From Methylobacterium terricola (GTDB lineage Bacteria; Pseudomonadota; Alphaproteobacteria; Rhizobiales; Beijerinckiaceae), in assembly GCF_006151805.1 (NCBI RefSeq), contig NZ_VDDA01000041.1:1-32751 (forward strand): a stretch of 32,751 nt of DNA, in the 5' to 3' direction. Position numbers and translations under genes: made by a program. Each line of letters starts with the position of its first letter. The first letter of the stretch is position 1. Of this stretch, positions 23,847 to 32,629 are shown in pieces. The notes beneath the pieces are model-generated. The model searched no databases. It was not told where the DNA came from and saw only the letters and a list, made by a program, of their open reading frames with translations.

Positions 23847-25118
23847 ATGCTTCGCCTGTCCCTCGCCTCGGCCGCCGCCCTCGCCCTCAGCTTGCCCGCC
23901 CTCGCCGCCGAGATCCCGATCGGCCACCTCGCCGACCAGAGCGGCGCCACCTCCGACGTCGGCGTGCCCTACGCGCAGGGCGTGGCCGATGCCCTCGCCT
24001 ACGTGAACCGCAAGGGCGGCATCAAGGGCGAGAAGATGAACGTCGAATCGGTTGATTACGGCTACCAGGTGCCGCGCGCCGTCGCGCTCTACAAGAAGTG
24101 GACCGGCGGGCGCGACAAGGTCGCGGCGATCCAGGGCTGGGGCACCGCCGATACCGAGGCGCTCTCGGCCTTCGTCACCAAGGACGAGATCCCGTACGTC
24201 TCCGGCTCCTACGCCGCGCAGGTGAGCGACCCGACCGGCGCCAGCGGCAAGGCCAAGGCCGCGCCCTACAACTTCTTCTACGGGCCGTCCTACTCCGACG
24301 CGCTGCGCGCCATGCTCATGTGGGCCGCCGACGACTGGAAGGCGAAGGGCAAGACCGGCAAGCCGAAATACGTCCATATGGGCGGCAACCACCCCTACCC
24401 GAACTCGCCCAAGGAAGCCGGCGAGGCGATGGCGAAGGATCTCGGCTTCGAGGTGCTGCCGGCGATCGTGTTCGCGCTGGCGCCAGGCGACTACACCGCG
24501 CAATGCCTCACCGCCAAGAATGCCGGGGCGAACTACGCTTATCTCGGCAATACCGGCGGCTCGAACATCTCGCTCTTGAAATCCTGCAAGTCGGTCGGCA
24601 CCGACATCCAGTTCATGGGCAACGTCTGGGGCATGGACGAGAACGCCGCCAAGGCGGCGGGCGAGGCGGCGAACGGCGTCGTCTTCCCGGTGCGCACCGC
24701 GGCGGTGAGCGGCAGCACCGCGCCCGGCATGGCGATGGCGGCCGAGATCTCGAAGGTGTCCGACCCCGCCGGCACCGCCTACCGGCCGGTGCATTACTAT
24801 ACCGGCATCTGCGCCGCCCTCTACATGACCGAGGCGCTGGCCTGGGCCAAGGACAATGGCGGGCTCGCCGGTCCCAACGTCCGCAAGGGCTTCTACCAGA
24901 AGAAGGATTGGGTGCCGGCCGGCATGGAGGGCGTCTGCGTGCCCTCGACCTGGTCGCCGACCGACCATCGCGGGATGATGGAGGTGCACATCTACCGCGC
25001 CAAGGTGTCGGGGGCGACCGACGGCGCGCTGCCCGACCTGATCAAGGCCGGCACGATCAAGCTCGAGCCGGTCAAGACCGTGACCCTGCCGCGCAAGAGC
25101 GAGTGGCAGGGGTGGTGA
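23847..25118 (+). CDS. HAAT-type ABC transporter substrate-binding protein
   Basis: This 423-residue periplasmic binding protein of the type-I (Leu/Ile/Val-binding-like) fold has a signal peptide MLRLSLASAAALALSLPALA with cleavage expected near ALA-AEIPIG. The mature part starts in the family manner (IPIGHLADQSGATSDVGVPY, AQGVADALAYVNRKGGIKG, DYGYQVPRAVALYKKW). At about 400 residues it is longer than classic LivJ (about 345). This larger branch is common in operons that carry an acyl-CoA synthetase and is not a good predictor of branched-chain amino acids. GGAGG lies 9 bases before the ATG. It is separated from the next gene by 86 bases containing a hairpin, which could let it be expressed at a higher level than the ATPase downstream. 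Confidence 0.92.
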   Translation: MLRLSLASAAALALSLPALAAEIPIGHLADQSGATSDVGVPYAQGVADALAYVNRKGGIKGEKMNVESVDYGYQVPRAVALYKKWTGGRDKVAAIQGWGTADTEALSAFVTKDEIPYVSGSYAAQVSDPTGASGKAKAAPYNFFYGPSYSDALRAMLMWAADDWKAKGKTGKPKYVHMGGNHPYPNSPKEAGEAMAKDLGFEVLPAIVFALAPGDYTAQCLTAKNAGANYAYLGNTGGSNISLLKSCKSVGTDIQFMGNVWGMDENAAKAAGEAANGVVFPVRTAAVSGSTAPGMAMAAEISKVSDPAGTAYRPVHYYTGICAALYMTEALAWAKDNGGLAGPNVRKGFYQKKDWVPAGMEGVCVPSTWSPTDHRGMMEVHIYRAKVSGATDGALPDLIKAGTIKLEPVKTVTLPRKSEWQGW

Positions 25119-25147
25119 GGATCATCCTCGCAGGCTGACCCGCCGAT

Positions 25148-25174
25148 AACCCTCCCCCGCAAAGGGGGAGGGTT
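25148..25174. terminator. Perfect 11-bp hairpin between binding-protein and LivF-like genes
   Basis: AACCCTCCCCC (25148-25158) and GGGGGAGGGTT (25164-25174) pair perfectly around the five-base loop GCAAA. No U-run follows, so it is better seen as a dispersed palindrome that may attenuate transcription or stabilise the upstream mRNA 3' end, which would fit excess binding protein over ATPase. Confidence 0.6.
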
Positions 25175-25204
25175 CGACGTCGCATCGCACCTGGAGCCCG
25201 CCCG

Positions 25205-26041
<837 letters not shown>

Positions 26042-26091
26042 GGATCGTTCGGGCGGCCGAGCAGGATCGTCTGCGGTCATCGCACTCTCCC

Positions 26092-26233
26092 CGTCGTCCC
26101 GGGGCTCGGCGCAGCCGCGAACCCGGGATCCATCACCGCTGACATCGAAGAACAAGGCGGATTGCGCTCCGCCTCATCCTGAATGCTCGGCGGTCAGGGA
26201 TCCCGGGTTCCGCTGCGCGGCCCCGGGATGACG
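26092..26233. repeat. Dispersed inverted repeat with CCCGGGATCC arms
   Basis: The left arm (26092-26131, CGTCGTCCCGGGGCTCGGCG...AACCCGGGATCC) and the right arm (26198-26233, GGATCCCGGGTTCCGCTGCG...CCCCGGGATGACG) are imperfect reverse complements about 36-40 bases long, separated by about 66 bases. CGTCATCCCGGGG...AACCCGGGATCC units of this type are abundant intergenic repeats in Rhizobiales. It fills most of the 296-base gap 26042-26337, where I see no gene, and may serve as the end of the ABC operon. Confidence 0.8.
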
Positions 26234-26337
26234 CGGAGGGTGTCAGGGCCGTCGAGAAGAGCGGGCAGGGTCCGGCCGAGGCTGCCCCCAGCAAGACCGG
26301 TCAGGACGCCCCGGCCTCCCGCCGTCATGATGGCGGC

Positions 26338-27213
26338 ATGGATCGACCGCCCGCCCCCGACCGCCTTGCCGGCACCCTCGCCTGGATCGAGGAGCATCTC
26401 GACGCGCCCGTGACGCTGGCCCGCCTCGCCGACCGGGCCGGGCTGTCGCCCTACCACTTCTCGCGCCTGTTCACCGCCCGGATGGGGCTCGGGCCGATGG
26501 CGCATGTCCGCGCCCGTCGGCTGGTGCGGGCGGCACGGCGCCTCGTCGCGGAGCCGGACCTCAGGCTCGTCGACCTCGCCCTCGAATCCGGCTTCGACTC
26601 GCAGGAAGCCTTCACCCGCGCCTTCGGACGCCGCTTCGGCGTCACGCCCGGCCGCTTCCGCAGCGGCCTCTCGCCCCTCCCCCCGGACGGAGACCTTCCC
26701 ATGCCGACCTCTGCCGAGACCTTCCACGCCGTCGCCCGCCTGCCCGACCTCGTGACGCTGGACGCCTTCACGGTCGCCGGCCCGACGCGGCGCTTCGATC
26801 AGGCGACCACGTCCACCATCCCGGCGCTCTGGTCCACCATGATCCGGGGCCTGCCGTTCGTCGACGGGCAGGTGCCGAGCTGGGCGACCTACGGCGTCGT
26901 CTGGAGCATCGACCCGCAGGAGGGGAGCTTCGACTACATGGCGGGCGTGGGCGTGCGGCCGGAGGGAGGCCTGCCCGCCGGCTTCGTGCGCAAGACGATC
27001 CCGGCCGCGACCTACGCGGTCTTCCGCATCACCCTGGACGGGACGGGCCTGCACCCGCAGATGAAGCGCGCCACGGCGAAGATCTGGGGCGAGATGATCC
27101 CAGCCTTGGGCCTGGCTGTGGCCGACAGCCCGGATTTCGAGCGCTACGACGGCCGCTTCGCCCCCGACCGGCCGGGCACCGTGATCGACATGCACGTGCC
27201 CGTCGTCATGTGA
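26338..27213 (+). CDS. AraC-family regulator with GyrI-like effector-binding domain
   Basis: This 291-residue regulator has two N-terminal AraC HTH units (about 10-108): VTLARLADRAGLSPYHFSRL is the first and LVDLALESGFDSQEAFTRAF with GVTPGRFR the second. A C-terminal GyrI/Rob-like small-molecule domain (about 130-290) carries PAATYAVFRITL, the strand motif before the pocket Glu in this class, and a closing DFERYDGRF...VIDMHVPV. Such SoxS/Rob-type proteins usually activate efflux or detoxification genes. Possible targets nearby are not obvious; the gene stands alone between a dispersed repeat and a convergent TetR gene. The ATG at 26338 is used; no strong ribosome binding site is seen, so it may differ slightly. 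Confidence 0.88.
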   Translation: MDRPPAPDRLAGTLAWIEEHLDAPVTLARLADRAGLSPYHFSRLFTARMGLGPMAHVRARRLVRAARRLVAEPDLRLVDLALESGFDSQEAFTRAFGRRFGVTPGRFRSGLSPLPPDGDLPMPTSAETFHAVARLPDLVTLDAFTVAGPTRRFDQATTSTIPALWSTMIRGLPFVDGQVPSWATYGVVWSIDPQEGSFDYMAGVGVRPEGGLPAGFVRKTIPAATYAVFRITLDGTGLHPQMKRATAKIWGEMIPALGLAVADSPDFERYDGRFAPDRPGTVIDMHVPVVM

Positions 27214-27332
27214 TGACGCGTTCGACGTCGCTCGGGGTCAATCGCACGGGGACCGCCTTCAGCCCACACGGAACCCTGGCGAGTCAGGAGAGGCAGGCCG
27301 TTGCGAGTGAGGCCGTGTGAAGGCCGCCTCCG

Positions 27333-27965
27333 TCACCGCGATCCGCGGCCAGCATCCAGCGGCACCAGGGCCAAACGCGCAATCCGCTCGAGGTCGTCTG
27401 CGGACGCGCCGTCGCGAGCTTGCACCGACATGCCTTGCAACGTGGCGGCGTACAAGCCAGCCAGCGCGTCCGTGTCAGCGATCGGCGGCAATTCCCCGCT
27501 CTCCCGGCCACGGTCAAGCCGTGCCTTGATCGCTGCGCGCGTCGCGACGCGCCTCGCCGCCATCCTGGCGGCGATCTCTCGATGCTCGCTGGCACAACTC
27601 AGAACACCCAGCGAAATGAAGCAACCGCCCGAACGATCGCCGTCCACGTAGCTGGCCGCAGCCGCCATCAGCAGATCGTGAATCGCCTGATAGGCTGTCG
27701 GCGATCGATCCAGTGCCTGCGCCGCGAACGCAGCCTCTGTTCGCTGATAGAGCGCGACCGCCTCTTCGAAAAGCGCTTCCTTGCTGGGAAAAACACCGTA
27801 GAGGCTCGTCGCGGACACACCGATTGCATCGGTCAAATGGGCGATCGACGTCCCTTCATACCCGTGTCGCTTGAACAGTCTCAGCGCCGTCGCGACCGCT
27901 TGGTCGCGATCGAACTGGCGCGGCCGGCCGCGCCCCTTCCGCAAGGGCTTCGTGGTCTCTTTCAC
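27333..27965 (-). CDS. TetR/AcrR-family transcriptional regulator
   Basis: This 210-residue repressor-type protein starts with a basic leader (KPLRKGRGRPRQFDRDQAVA) and has the HTH IAHLTDAIGVSATSLYGVFP followed by SKEALFEEAV. The C-terminal domain includes GGCFISLGVLSCASEHREIA, a cysteine-containing segment seen in TetR proteins of the YcdC/AcrR-like branch that sense electrophiles or drugs; the sensing role is a guess. The start is taken as GTG at 27965 because it yields the usual length. The frame stays open to 28160 but that region is the divergent promoter and SGNH gene. It is divergent from the SGNH hydrolase and probably controls it; the palindrome AGCGATCGCT lies directly before the start. 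Confidence 0.85.
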   Translation of the reverse strand: MKETTKPLRKGRGRPRQFDRDQAVATALRLFKRHGYEGTSIAHLTDAIGVSATSLYGVFPSKEALFEEAVALYQRTEAAFAAQALDRSPTAYQAIHDLLMAAAASYVDGDRSGGCFISLGVLSCASEHREIAARMAARRVATRAAIKARLDRGRESGELPPIADTDALAGLYAATLQGMSVQARDGASADDLERIARLALVPLDAGRGSR

Positions 27966-27975
27966 AGCGATCGCT
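27966..27975. promoter_or_regulatory. Palindrome AGCGATCGCT at the TetR start, possible autoregulatory operator
   Basis: A perfect 10-bp palindrome abuts the GTG start of the TetR gene (27965), in the 83-base space shared with the SGNH hydrolase gene. Its position suits an operator that blocks leader transcription. TTGACC at 27987-27992 is a possible rightward -35. A 10-bp palindrome containing CGATCG is not rare in high-GC DNA. Confidence 0.25.
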
Positions 27976-28048
27976 ACAATATTCCATTGACCCGCCGCCG
28001 GCAATGGAGCCAATTTCGTATCGATCACTGCATAATAGGTGCCGCCCG

Positions 28049-28807
28049 ATGCCCCGCCGTGCCGCCCTGACCCTCGCCGCGTTCGTTTCCACCGCTCTGG
28101 GAACAGCCGTCGCCCATGCGGATCACCGCCGCATCCTGATCTACGGCGACAGCAACACATGGGGGTACGAAGCGCGCAGCGACGGCGGCCCGACGCGGCG
28201 CCTTCCGCCCGACCGACGATGGACGGGCCTCGTTCAGCAGGCGCTTGGCCCTGATGACGTCCTGATCGAGGACGGCCTGAATCTTCGCACCACCGACCTC
28301 GATGGCGAGGATTGGCCCGGAAGCGTCATCCGCCCCGACACCATCAATGGCGCCAGGCACCTGCCGGCCTCGATCGCCGCGAACATGCCGGTCGATCTCG
28401 TGGTCATCATGCTGGGCACCAACGATCTCCAGGCGCGATACCGGCGATCTGCGACGGACATTGCCAAGGCTGCCGTTGGCCTGGCGCAGATCGTCCAGTC
28501 ATCGGCGGGCGGGATCGGCACGGCCTATCCGGCGCCCAAGGTGCTGCTGGTCTCACCGGTCGAGATGGCAGCCGTACCGATCGAGGAATGGGGCAAGCGC
28601 TATGCGGGCGGCCAAGACAGGTCGGCCGGTTTCGCCGCCGCTTTCAGGGATGCCGCCCGCAAAGCCGGCATCCCCGCCTTCGACGCCGCCGCGGCGATCG
28701 GCGGAGCCGCGCACGGCATCGATGGAATTCACCTGTCGGAAGCCGATCATCGCAAATTGGCTGGCGGCCTTGCGCCCGCCATCCGCGAGGCTCTCGGGGA
28801 GCCCTGA
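28049..28807 (+). CDS. Secreted SGNH/GDSL-family hydrolase
   Basis: This 252-residue esterase-type enzyme has a signal peptide (MPRRAALTLAAFVSTALGTA, cleavage after AHA at 24). The four SGNH blocks are visible: GDSNTWG with nucleophile Ser35 (block I), GTND (block III, VVIMLGTNDLQ) and DGIHLSEADH (block V with Asp and His of the triad). The GDSNTWGY start resembles the arylesterase / acyl-CoA thioesterase-I-like branch active on acetylated or aryl esters. It acts in the periplasm or outside. The ATG at 28049 is chosen because the signal peptide starts there; the frame reaches 28004. It is divergent from a TetR regulator, probably its repressor. Confidence 0.87.
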   Translation: MPRRAALTLAAFVSTALGTAVAHADHRRILIYGDSNTWGYEARSDGGPTRRLPPDRRWTGLVQQALGPDDVLIEDGLNLRTTDLDGEDWPGSVIRPDTINGARHLPASIAANMPVDLVVIMLGTNDLQARYRRSATDIAKAAVGLAQIVQSSAGGIGTAYPAPKVLLVSPVEMAAVPIEEWGKRYAGGQDRSAGFAAAFRDAARKAGIPAFDAAAAIGGAAHGIDGIHLSEADHRKLAGGLAPAIREALGEP

Positions 28808-28957
28808 GCATCGCTCCGACGGTGGTGTCGGCCAGTGGCAGAGCAGCTCCGGTTCGGCGGCGACGATGTCTTCCGCTCCATCCGGAGTTGCGCCACGCAG
28901 TTCCACGTGCGGCCGCGCCGCGTTCGGGCACCGTAACCCGGACCGATGGTCGTCGGA

Positions 28958-29914
28958 TCAGAGGTCCGGACGCTCCGACGGGGCGGCTCCGGGTCTCGGC
29001 ATCGCGAACCTCCACCGCAGCAGCCGCCCGTCGATCGCCACCAGCCCCGCCCCGATCAGCGCCATGCCGAGGAGCTGGCGCGGCACCACCGGCTCGCCGA
29101 GGACCAGGGCGCCCAGCAGCAGCGCCGAGACCGGGATCAGGAAGGTGACGAGCATCAGGTTGGTCGCCCCGGCGCTCGCCAGCAGGCGGAAGAAGATCAC
29201 GTAGGCGAGCGCGGTCGAGAGCGCGGCGAGGCCGAGCACCGCCGCCAGGGCCGCGATCGGCGGCGGGGCGAGCATCCAGGGCCGGTCGACCGCGAGGGCG
29301 ATGGGCGCGAGCAGCAGGGTCGCGGCGGTGACCTGGCCGGCGGCGGCCGGGAGCGGCGGGATGCCCATGCGCTTGAACCGGCGTCCGTAGATCCCCGCGA
29401 AGGCGTAGGACAGCGCGGCGAGCAGCACCGCGCCCTGCGCCAGCGCCTCGCCCCCGAGCCCGGCGAGGACCGACGGCCCGACCATCACGGCGACGCCGCC
29501 CAAGCCGGCCAGCACCCCGGCGAGACGGTTGCCCGTCAGGCGCTCGTCGTCGGTGAGGACATGCGCCACCAGCACCCCGAACACCGGCGTGGTCGCGTTG
29601 AGGATCGCCGCGAGGCCGGAGGCGATGTGGGTCTGGCCCCAGGCGATGAGGCAGAACGGCACCGCGTTGTTGAGGAAGGCCGCGCCCAGGAAGGCGAGCC
29701 AGACCGAGGCGCCCCGCGGCACCGGGATGCCCCGCACCCGCAGCACCAGGGCGAGGATGAGGGCGGCGAGGCCGACGCGACAGGTCACCAGGGTGAGGGG
29801 CGGCAGCGCCCGCAGGGCGACGCCAATGAAGAAGAACGAGCCGCCCCACAGCAACGAGAGACCGAGGAGCAGGCCCCATTCGGACGGGGTCATCGGGCGG
29901 TTGGCGGGCGGCAT
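28958..29914 (-). CDS. EamA/DMT-family membrane transporter
   Basis: This 318-residue integral membrane protein consists of two EamA repeats with about ten hydrophobic spans. The first repeat begins MTPSEWGLLLGLSLLWGGSF; the second is around EALAQGAVLLAALSYAFAGI. Such proteins export amino acids or other small metabolites. The ATG at 29914 follows GGAGAG by four bases; a longer frame to 29986 adds a non-hydrophobic lead. It is convergent with the SGNH gene (150-base gap without visible features) and about 100 bases downstream of the DUF1127 gene on the same strand. Confidence 0.9.
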   Translation of the reverse strand: MPPANRPMTPSEWGLLLGLSLLWGGSFFFIGVALRALPPLTLVTCRVGLAALILALVLRVRGIPVPRGASVWLAFLGAAFLNNAVPFCLIAWGQTHIASGLAAILNATTPVFGVLVAHVLTDDERLTGNRLAGVLAGLGGVAVMVGPSVLAGLGGEALAQGAVLLAALSYAFAGIYGRRFKRMGIPPLPAAAGQVTAATLLLAPIALAVDRPWMLAPPPIAALAAVLGLAALSTALAYVIFFRLLASAGATNLMLVTFLIPVSALLLGALVLGEPVVPRQLLGMALIGAGLVAIDGRLLRWRFAMPRPGAAPSERPDL

Positions 29915-30016
29915 CGGGCTCTCCGGGAAGGACGCCGCACCATCACCCGGGGGCAGGCCGGCGGCATCCCGTTCCTTGCGGCGCAATCGGCCGGTCGCGG
30001 ATCCGTCGATCGCGGA

Positions 30017-30247
30017 TCAGTCGATCCAGAACGGCTTCTCCGCCTCGCGCAGGGCATCGGCCCGCGACAGGCCGACATCCTTGAGCAGGCTGTCGGGGCA
30101 GCGCAGCAGGGCGCGGCGCTCGCGCCGGCGGTCGGCCCACAATTCGAGCCGTTCGATCAGCGAGACGGGGTTGCGCCGACGCGGCGCCGTGAGGTGGATG
30201 GTGGGAACGAGGCGCAGGTTTCCTCGGCCAGCGACGAGACTCGTCAT
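30017..30247 (-). CDS. DUF1127 small protein
   Basis: This 76-residue protein ends in a DUF1127 motif: LELWADRRRERRALLRCPDS followed by LLKDVGLSRADALREAEKPF. DUF1127 proteins are small, Arg-rich and often under LysR control. In Brucella and Agrobacterium several act downstream of VtlR, and some bind RNA or affect phosphate/carbon metabolism. The start at 30247 has GGAGAG upstream; the frame extends to 30784 but only through the LysR gene. It is divergent from a GcvA/VtlR-like LysR gene, an arrangement typical of regulator and target. Confidence 0.85.
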   Translation of the reverse strand: MTSLVAGRGNLRLVPTIHLTAPRRRNPVSLIERLELWADRRRERRALLRCPDSLLKDVGLSRADALREAEKPFWID

Positions 30248-30313
30248 GGCTCTCTCCGGGGGATAGCGGGTCGGTGTAGGGAGAGATTGCCTTCCGCGGG
30301 CCTGGAGAGCAAA

Positions 30314-30348
30314 CCAGATCGCCTCAGCCGTCGCCTCAGGAAATCTGG
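30314..30348. promoter_or_regulatory. Divergent DUF1127/LysR control region with dyad and direct repeat
   Basis: CCAGAT (30314-30319) and ATCTGG (30343-30348) form a dyad with 23 bases between. Within it TCGCCTCAG is repeated at 30319-30327 and 30331-30339 with a 12-base period. It lies in the 124-base gap between the two divergent genes, nearer the LysR start, as expected for a LysR recognition site. Confidence 0.35.
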
Positions 30349-30371
30349 GCCACGCCGATCCGGGACACGCC

Positions 30372-31298
30372 ATGGCTCTCGACCGGGGACCCCGCCGCCG
30401 CCTGCCGCCGCTCAACGCTGTGCGGGCCTTCGAGGCGGCCTCCCGCCACGCCACCTTCCACGAGGCCGGGGACGAGCTCGGGGTCAGCGCCGGCGCGGTG
30501 GCGCAGCAGGTGAAGATCCTGGAAAGCTGGTTCGGCCTCCCCCTGTTCCGCCGCCTGCCGAGCCGCGGCGTCGCCCTCACGCCGGCGGGCCAGCGCTTCG
30601 CGGTGGCGGCCGGCGAGATGCTGGACGGGCTCGCCGAGGCTTCCGCCCGGCTGCGGCGCCAGGGCCAGGACCACGTGCTGACGATCAGCACCACGCATTC
30701 CTTCGCCAGCCTGTGGCTGATCCCCCGCATGGCGAGCTTCCGGGCGCTGTATCCCGATCTCGACGTGCGGGTGGTCGCCAACAACCGCCTGGTGGATTTC
30801 GCCCGCGACGACGCCGACCTGGCGATCCGGCACGGGCGCGGGCGCTATCCGGGGCTGCGCTCCGACCTCCTGATGCACGACGTGGTGTTCCCGGTCTGCA
30901 GCCCGGCCTTGCGCGACGGCGAGCCGCCGTTGCGCAAGGCCCAGGACCTCGCCCGCCACACCCTGCTGCACGACGACGACCCGATCGACCTCGAGGCGGT
31001 GGGCTGGCCGCAATGGCTCGCCGCGGCGGGCGTCGCCGGGGTCGATGCCTCCCGGGGACCCCGCTTCACCCACACCTTCATGGTGCTGCAGGTCGCCACC
31101 GCCGGCGGCGGGGTCGGGCTCGCGACCCGGGTGCTCGGGGGCGACCTCGTCTCCGGCACCGGGCTGGTGCGGCCGTTCCCCGACGAGGTGGCGAGCCCCT
31201 ACAGCTTCTTCCTCGTCACCCCGACCGAGACCGACGCCCCGAAGGTGGCGCGCTTCCGCGACTGGATCACCGCGCAGGCGGCGGAATGGGGGCGGTGA
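30372..31298 (+). CDS. LysR-family regulator, GcvA/VtlR-like
   Basis: This 308-residue regulator has an N-terminal HTH typical of the GcvA branch (RLPPLNAVRAFEAASRHATF, then EAGDELGVSAGAVAQQVKIL, ESWFGLPLFRRLPSRGVALT) and a type-2 periplasmic-binding-like effector domain. In Rhizobiales, VtlR/GcvA-like proteins activate DUF1127 genes and small RNAs. The divergent DUF1127 gene is the obvious candidate target. The ATG at 30372 fits the family N-terminus. The last about 32 bases overlap a doubtful minus-strand small frame. Confidence 0.9.
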   Translation: MALDRGPRRRLPPLNAVRAFEAASRHATFHEAGDELGVSAGAVAQQVKILESWFGLPLFRRLPSRGVALTPAGQRFAVAAGEMLDGLAEASARLRRQGQDHVLTISTTHSFASLWLIPRMASFRALYPDLDVRVVANNRLVDFARDDADLAIRHGRGRYPGLRSDLLMHDVVFPVCSPALRDGEPPLRKAQDLARHTLLHDDDPIDLEAVGWPQWLAAAGVAGVDASRGPRFTHTFMVLQVATAGGGVGLATRVLGGDLVSGTGLVRPFPDEVASPYSFFLVTPTETDAPKVARFRDWITAQAAEWGR

Positions 31299-31461
31299 GA
31301 AGCGCCGATCCCGGCGAGGGGCCGGCCGGCGCCCCGCGATCCCCGGACCACGCGACGCCGCGCCCCTCGCCGAGCAGGATCCAGGCGCCGGGATCGGAAG
31401 CGGGCCGGCGCGGCCGGAGGCCCAGGAGGGTGGCGACGAGCCGCGAGAACCAGGACGACAT
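31267..31461 (-). CDS. Doubtful small hypothetical (64 aa)
   Basis: A frame from an ATG at 31461 encodes MSSWFSRLVATLLGLRPRRP and then SDPGAWILLGEGRGV, a short hydrophobic N-terminus plus a Pro/Gly-rich tail. Third positions are G/C-rich as in real genes here, but that also happens by chance in such DNA. It has no recognised family, no strong ribosome binding site, and overlaps the LysR 3' end by 32 bases. The 31299-31643 gap otherwise holds no gene that I can identify. Confidence 0.22.
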   Translation of the reverse strand: MSSWFSRLVATLLGLRPRRPASDPGAWILLGEGRGVAWSGDRGAPAGPSPGSALLTAPIPPPAR

Positions 31462-31643
31462 GAAGCAACGCGACTCCGCGAGGACCGGGCGCGACCGGCG
31501 CGCTCCGTTGAGGCGAGCATCGTGCCAGAGCCCGGCCGCGGCCTCCATGATCGGGCGTCCCGTTTTCTTGACCCAGCGTTGCTCCCGGGACATCCACCCA
31601 CGATGCCTGGTCGATCGCCTCGCGATGCAGGGATCGACTTGGC

Positions 31644-32540
31644 TCACGCCCGCACCACTGCGTGAGCCGCGAGAAAATCGACGAAGCAGCGGATGCGCGA
31701 GGACAGCCGCTCGTGCCCGGCATAGAGCGCGTGGATGTCCTCGGCGTCGCCGGGGCTGAAATCCTCGAGCACCGGCACGAGGCGGCCGGCGGCGATGTCC
31801 GCATCGACGTGGAAGCGCGCGAGCCGGGCGAGGCCGGCGCCGCCGAGCGCCATCCGGCGCACCACCTCGCCGGAATTGCCGAAGAAGTTGCCGTGCACCG
31901 GCCGCTGCACCACCGCCCCGTCGATCCGGAAGGGCCAGGTGTCGAGGGAGCGGCGGAAGCTGAACGTGAGGCAGTTGTGCCCCGGCAGCGCGTCCGGATG
32001 CGCCGGCATGCCGGACCGTGCGAGATAGGCCGGGGCCGCGACGACCGCGAGGCGGCTGCGGCCGAGGCGCTTCGCCCGCAGGCTCATGTCGCGCAACGGC
32101 CCGATGCGGATCGCCACGTCGGCCCGGGCCTCGACGAGGTCGACCACGTCGTCGGTGAGCGCGAGATCGACCCGCATCCGCGGCTGCTGGCTCAGGAAGA
32201 GCGGCAGCACCGGCAGGATCATCCGCTGGCCGAACGGCACCGAGGCGTTGACCCGGAGCAGCCCGCTCGGCTGGGCCGCGTCGCGGCCGAGCCCGTCCTC
32301 GATCGCCTCGAACTCGGCGATCAGCTCGCTCGCCCGGGCGAGGTAGAGCTCGCCCTCCGGGGTCAGGGTCATCGCCCGGGTCGTGCGCCGGATCAGCCCG
32401 ACGCCGAGGCGCGCCTCCAGCCGCGCCACCGCCCGGCTCACCGCCGAGGGCGTGCGCCGCAACGCCTTGGCGGCGGCCGCGAAACTGCCCCGGCGCGCCA
32501 CCTGCACGAAGGCCTCCATCTCGCCCAGCCGGTTGTCCAT
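31644..32540 (-). CDS. LysR-family transcriptional regulator
   Basis: This 298-residue regulator has the N-terminal HTH MEAFVQVARRGSFAAAAKAL, RRTPSAVSRAVARLEARLGV, LIRRTTRAMTLTPEGELYLA, of the large AaeR/CrgA-like LTTR group. A C-terminal effector domain shows DLALTDDVVDLVEARADVAI and RIGPLRDMSL, typical of this group. The TTR and TPEG motifs are intact. Its upstream side faces an IS5-family element only about 90 bases away, so any divergent target gene it once controlled is separated by the insertion or lies beyond it. Confidence 0.9.
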   Translation of the reverse strand: MDNRLGEMEAFVQVARRGSFAAAAKALRRTPSAVSRAVARLEARLGVGLIRRTTRAMTLTPEGELYLARASELIAEFEAIEDGLGRDAAQPSGLLRVNASVPFGQRMILPVLPLFLSQQPRMRVDLALTDDVVDLVEARADVAIRIGPLRDMSLRAKRLGRSRLAVVAAPAYLARSGMPAHPDALPGHNCLTFSFRRSLDTWPFRIDGAVVQRPVHGNFFGNSGEVVRRMALGGAGLARLARFHVDADIAAGRLVPVLEDFSPGDAEDIHALYAGHERLSSRIRCFVDFLAAHAVVRA

Positions 32541-32629
32541 CCCGCGCCCATTGTTGCGTCCGATGCACGATCATCGTGCCGGCCGGCGCGCTGGTCATCA
32601 ATCGCCGTCATGGTCATGTCAGGGTCTTA

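Noticed and set aside
28049..30247. An exciting novel system among SGNH hydrolase, EamA transporter and DUF1127 genes
   Set aside because: The genes are convergent or divergent with separate promoters and show no shared regulation or spacing that would mark a functional unit.
31461..32601. Long minus-strand frame running through the LysR gene
   Set aside because: It is an alternative-frame shadow of the LysR coding region; only its last 64 codons (31267-31461) were considered, with low confidence.
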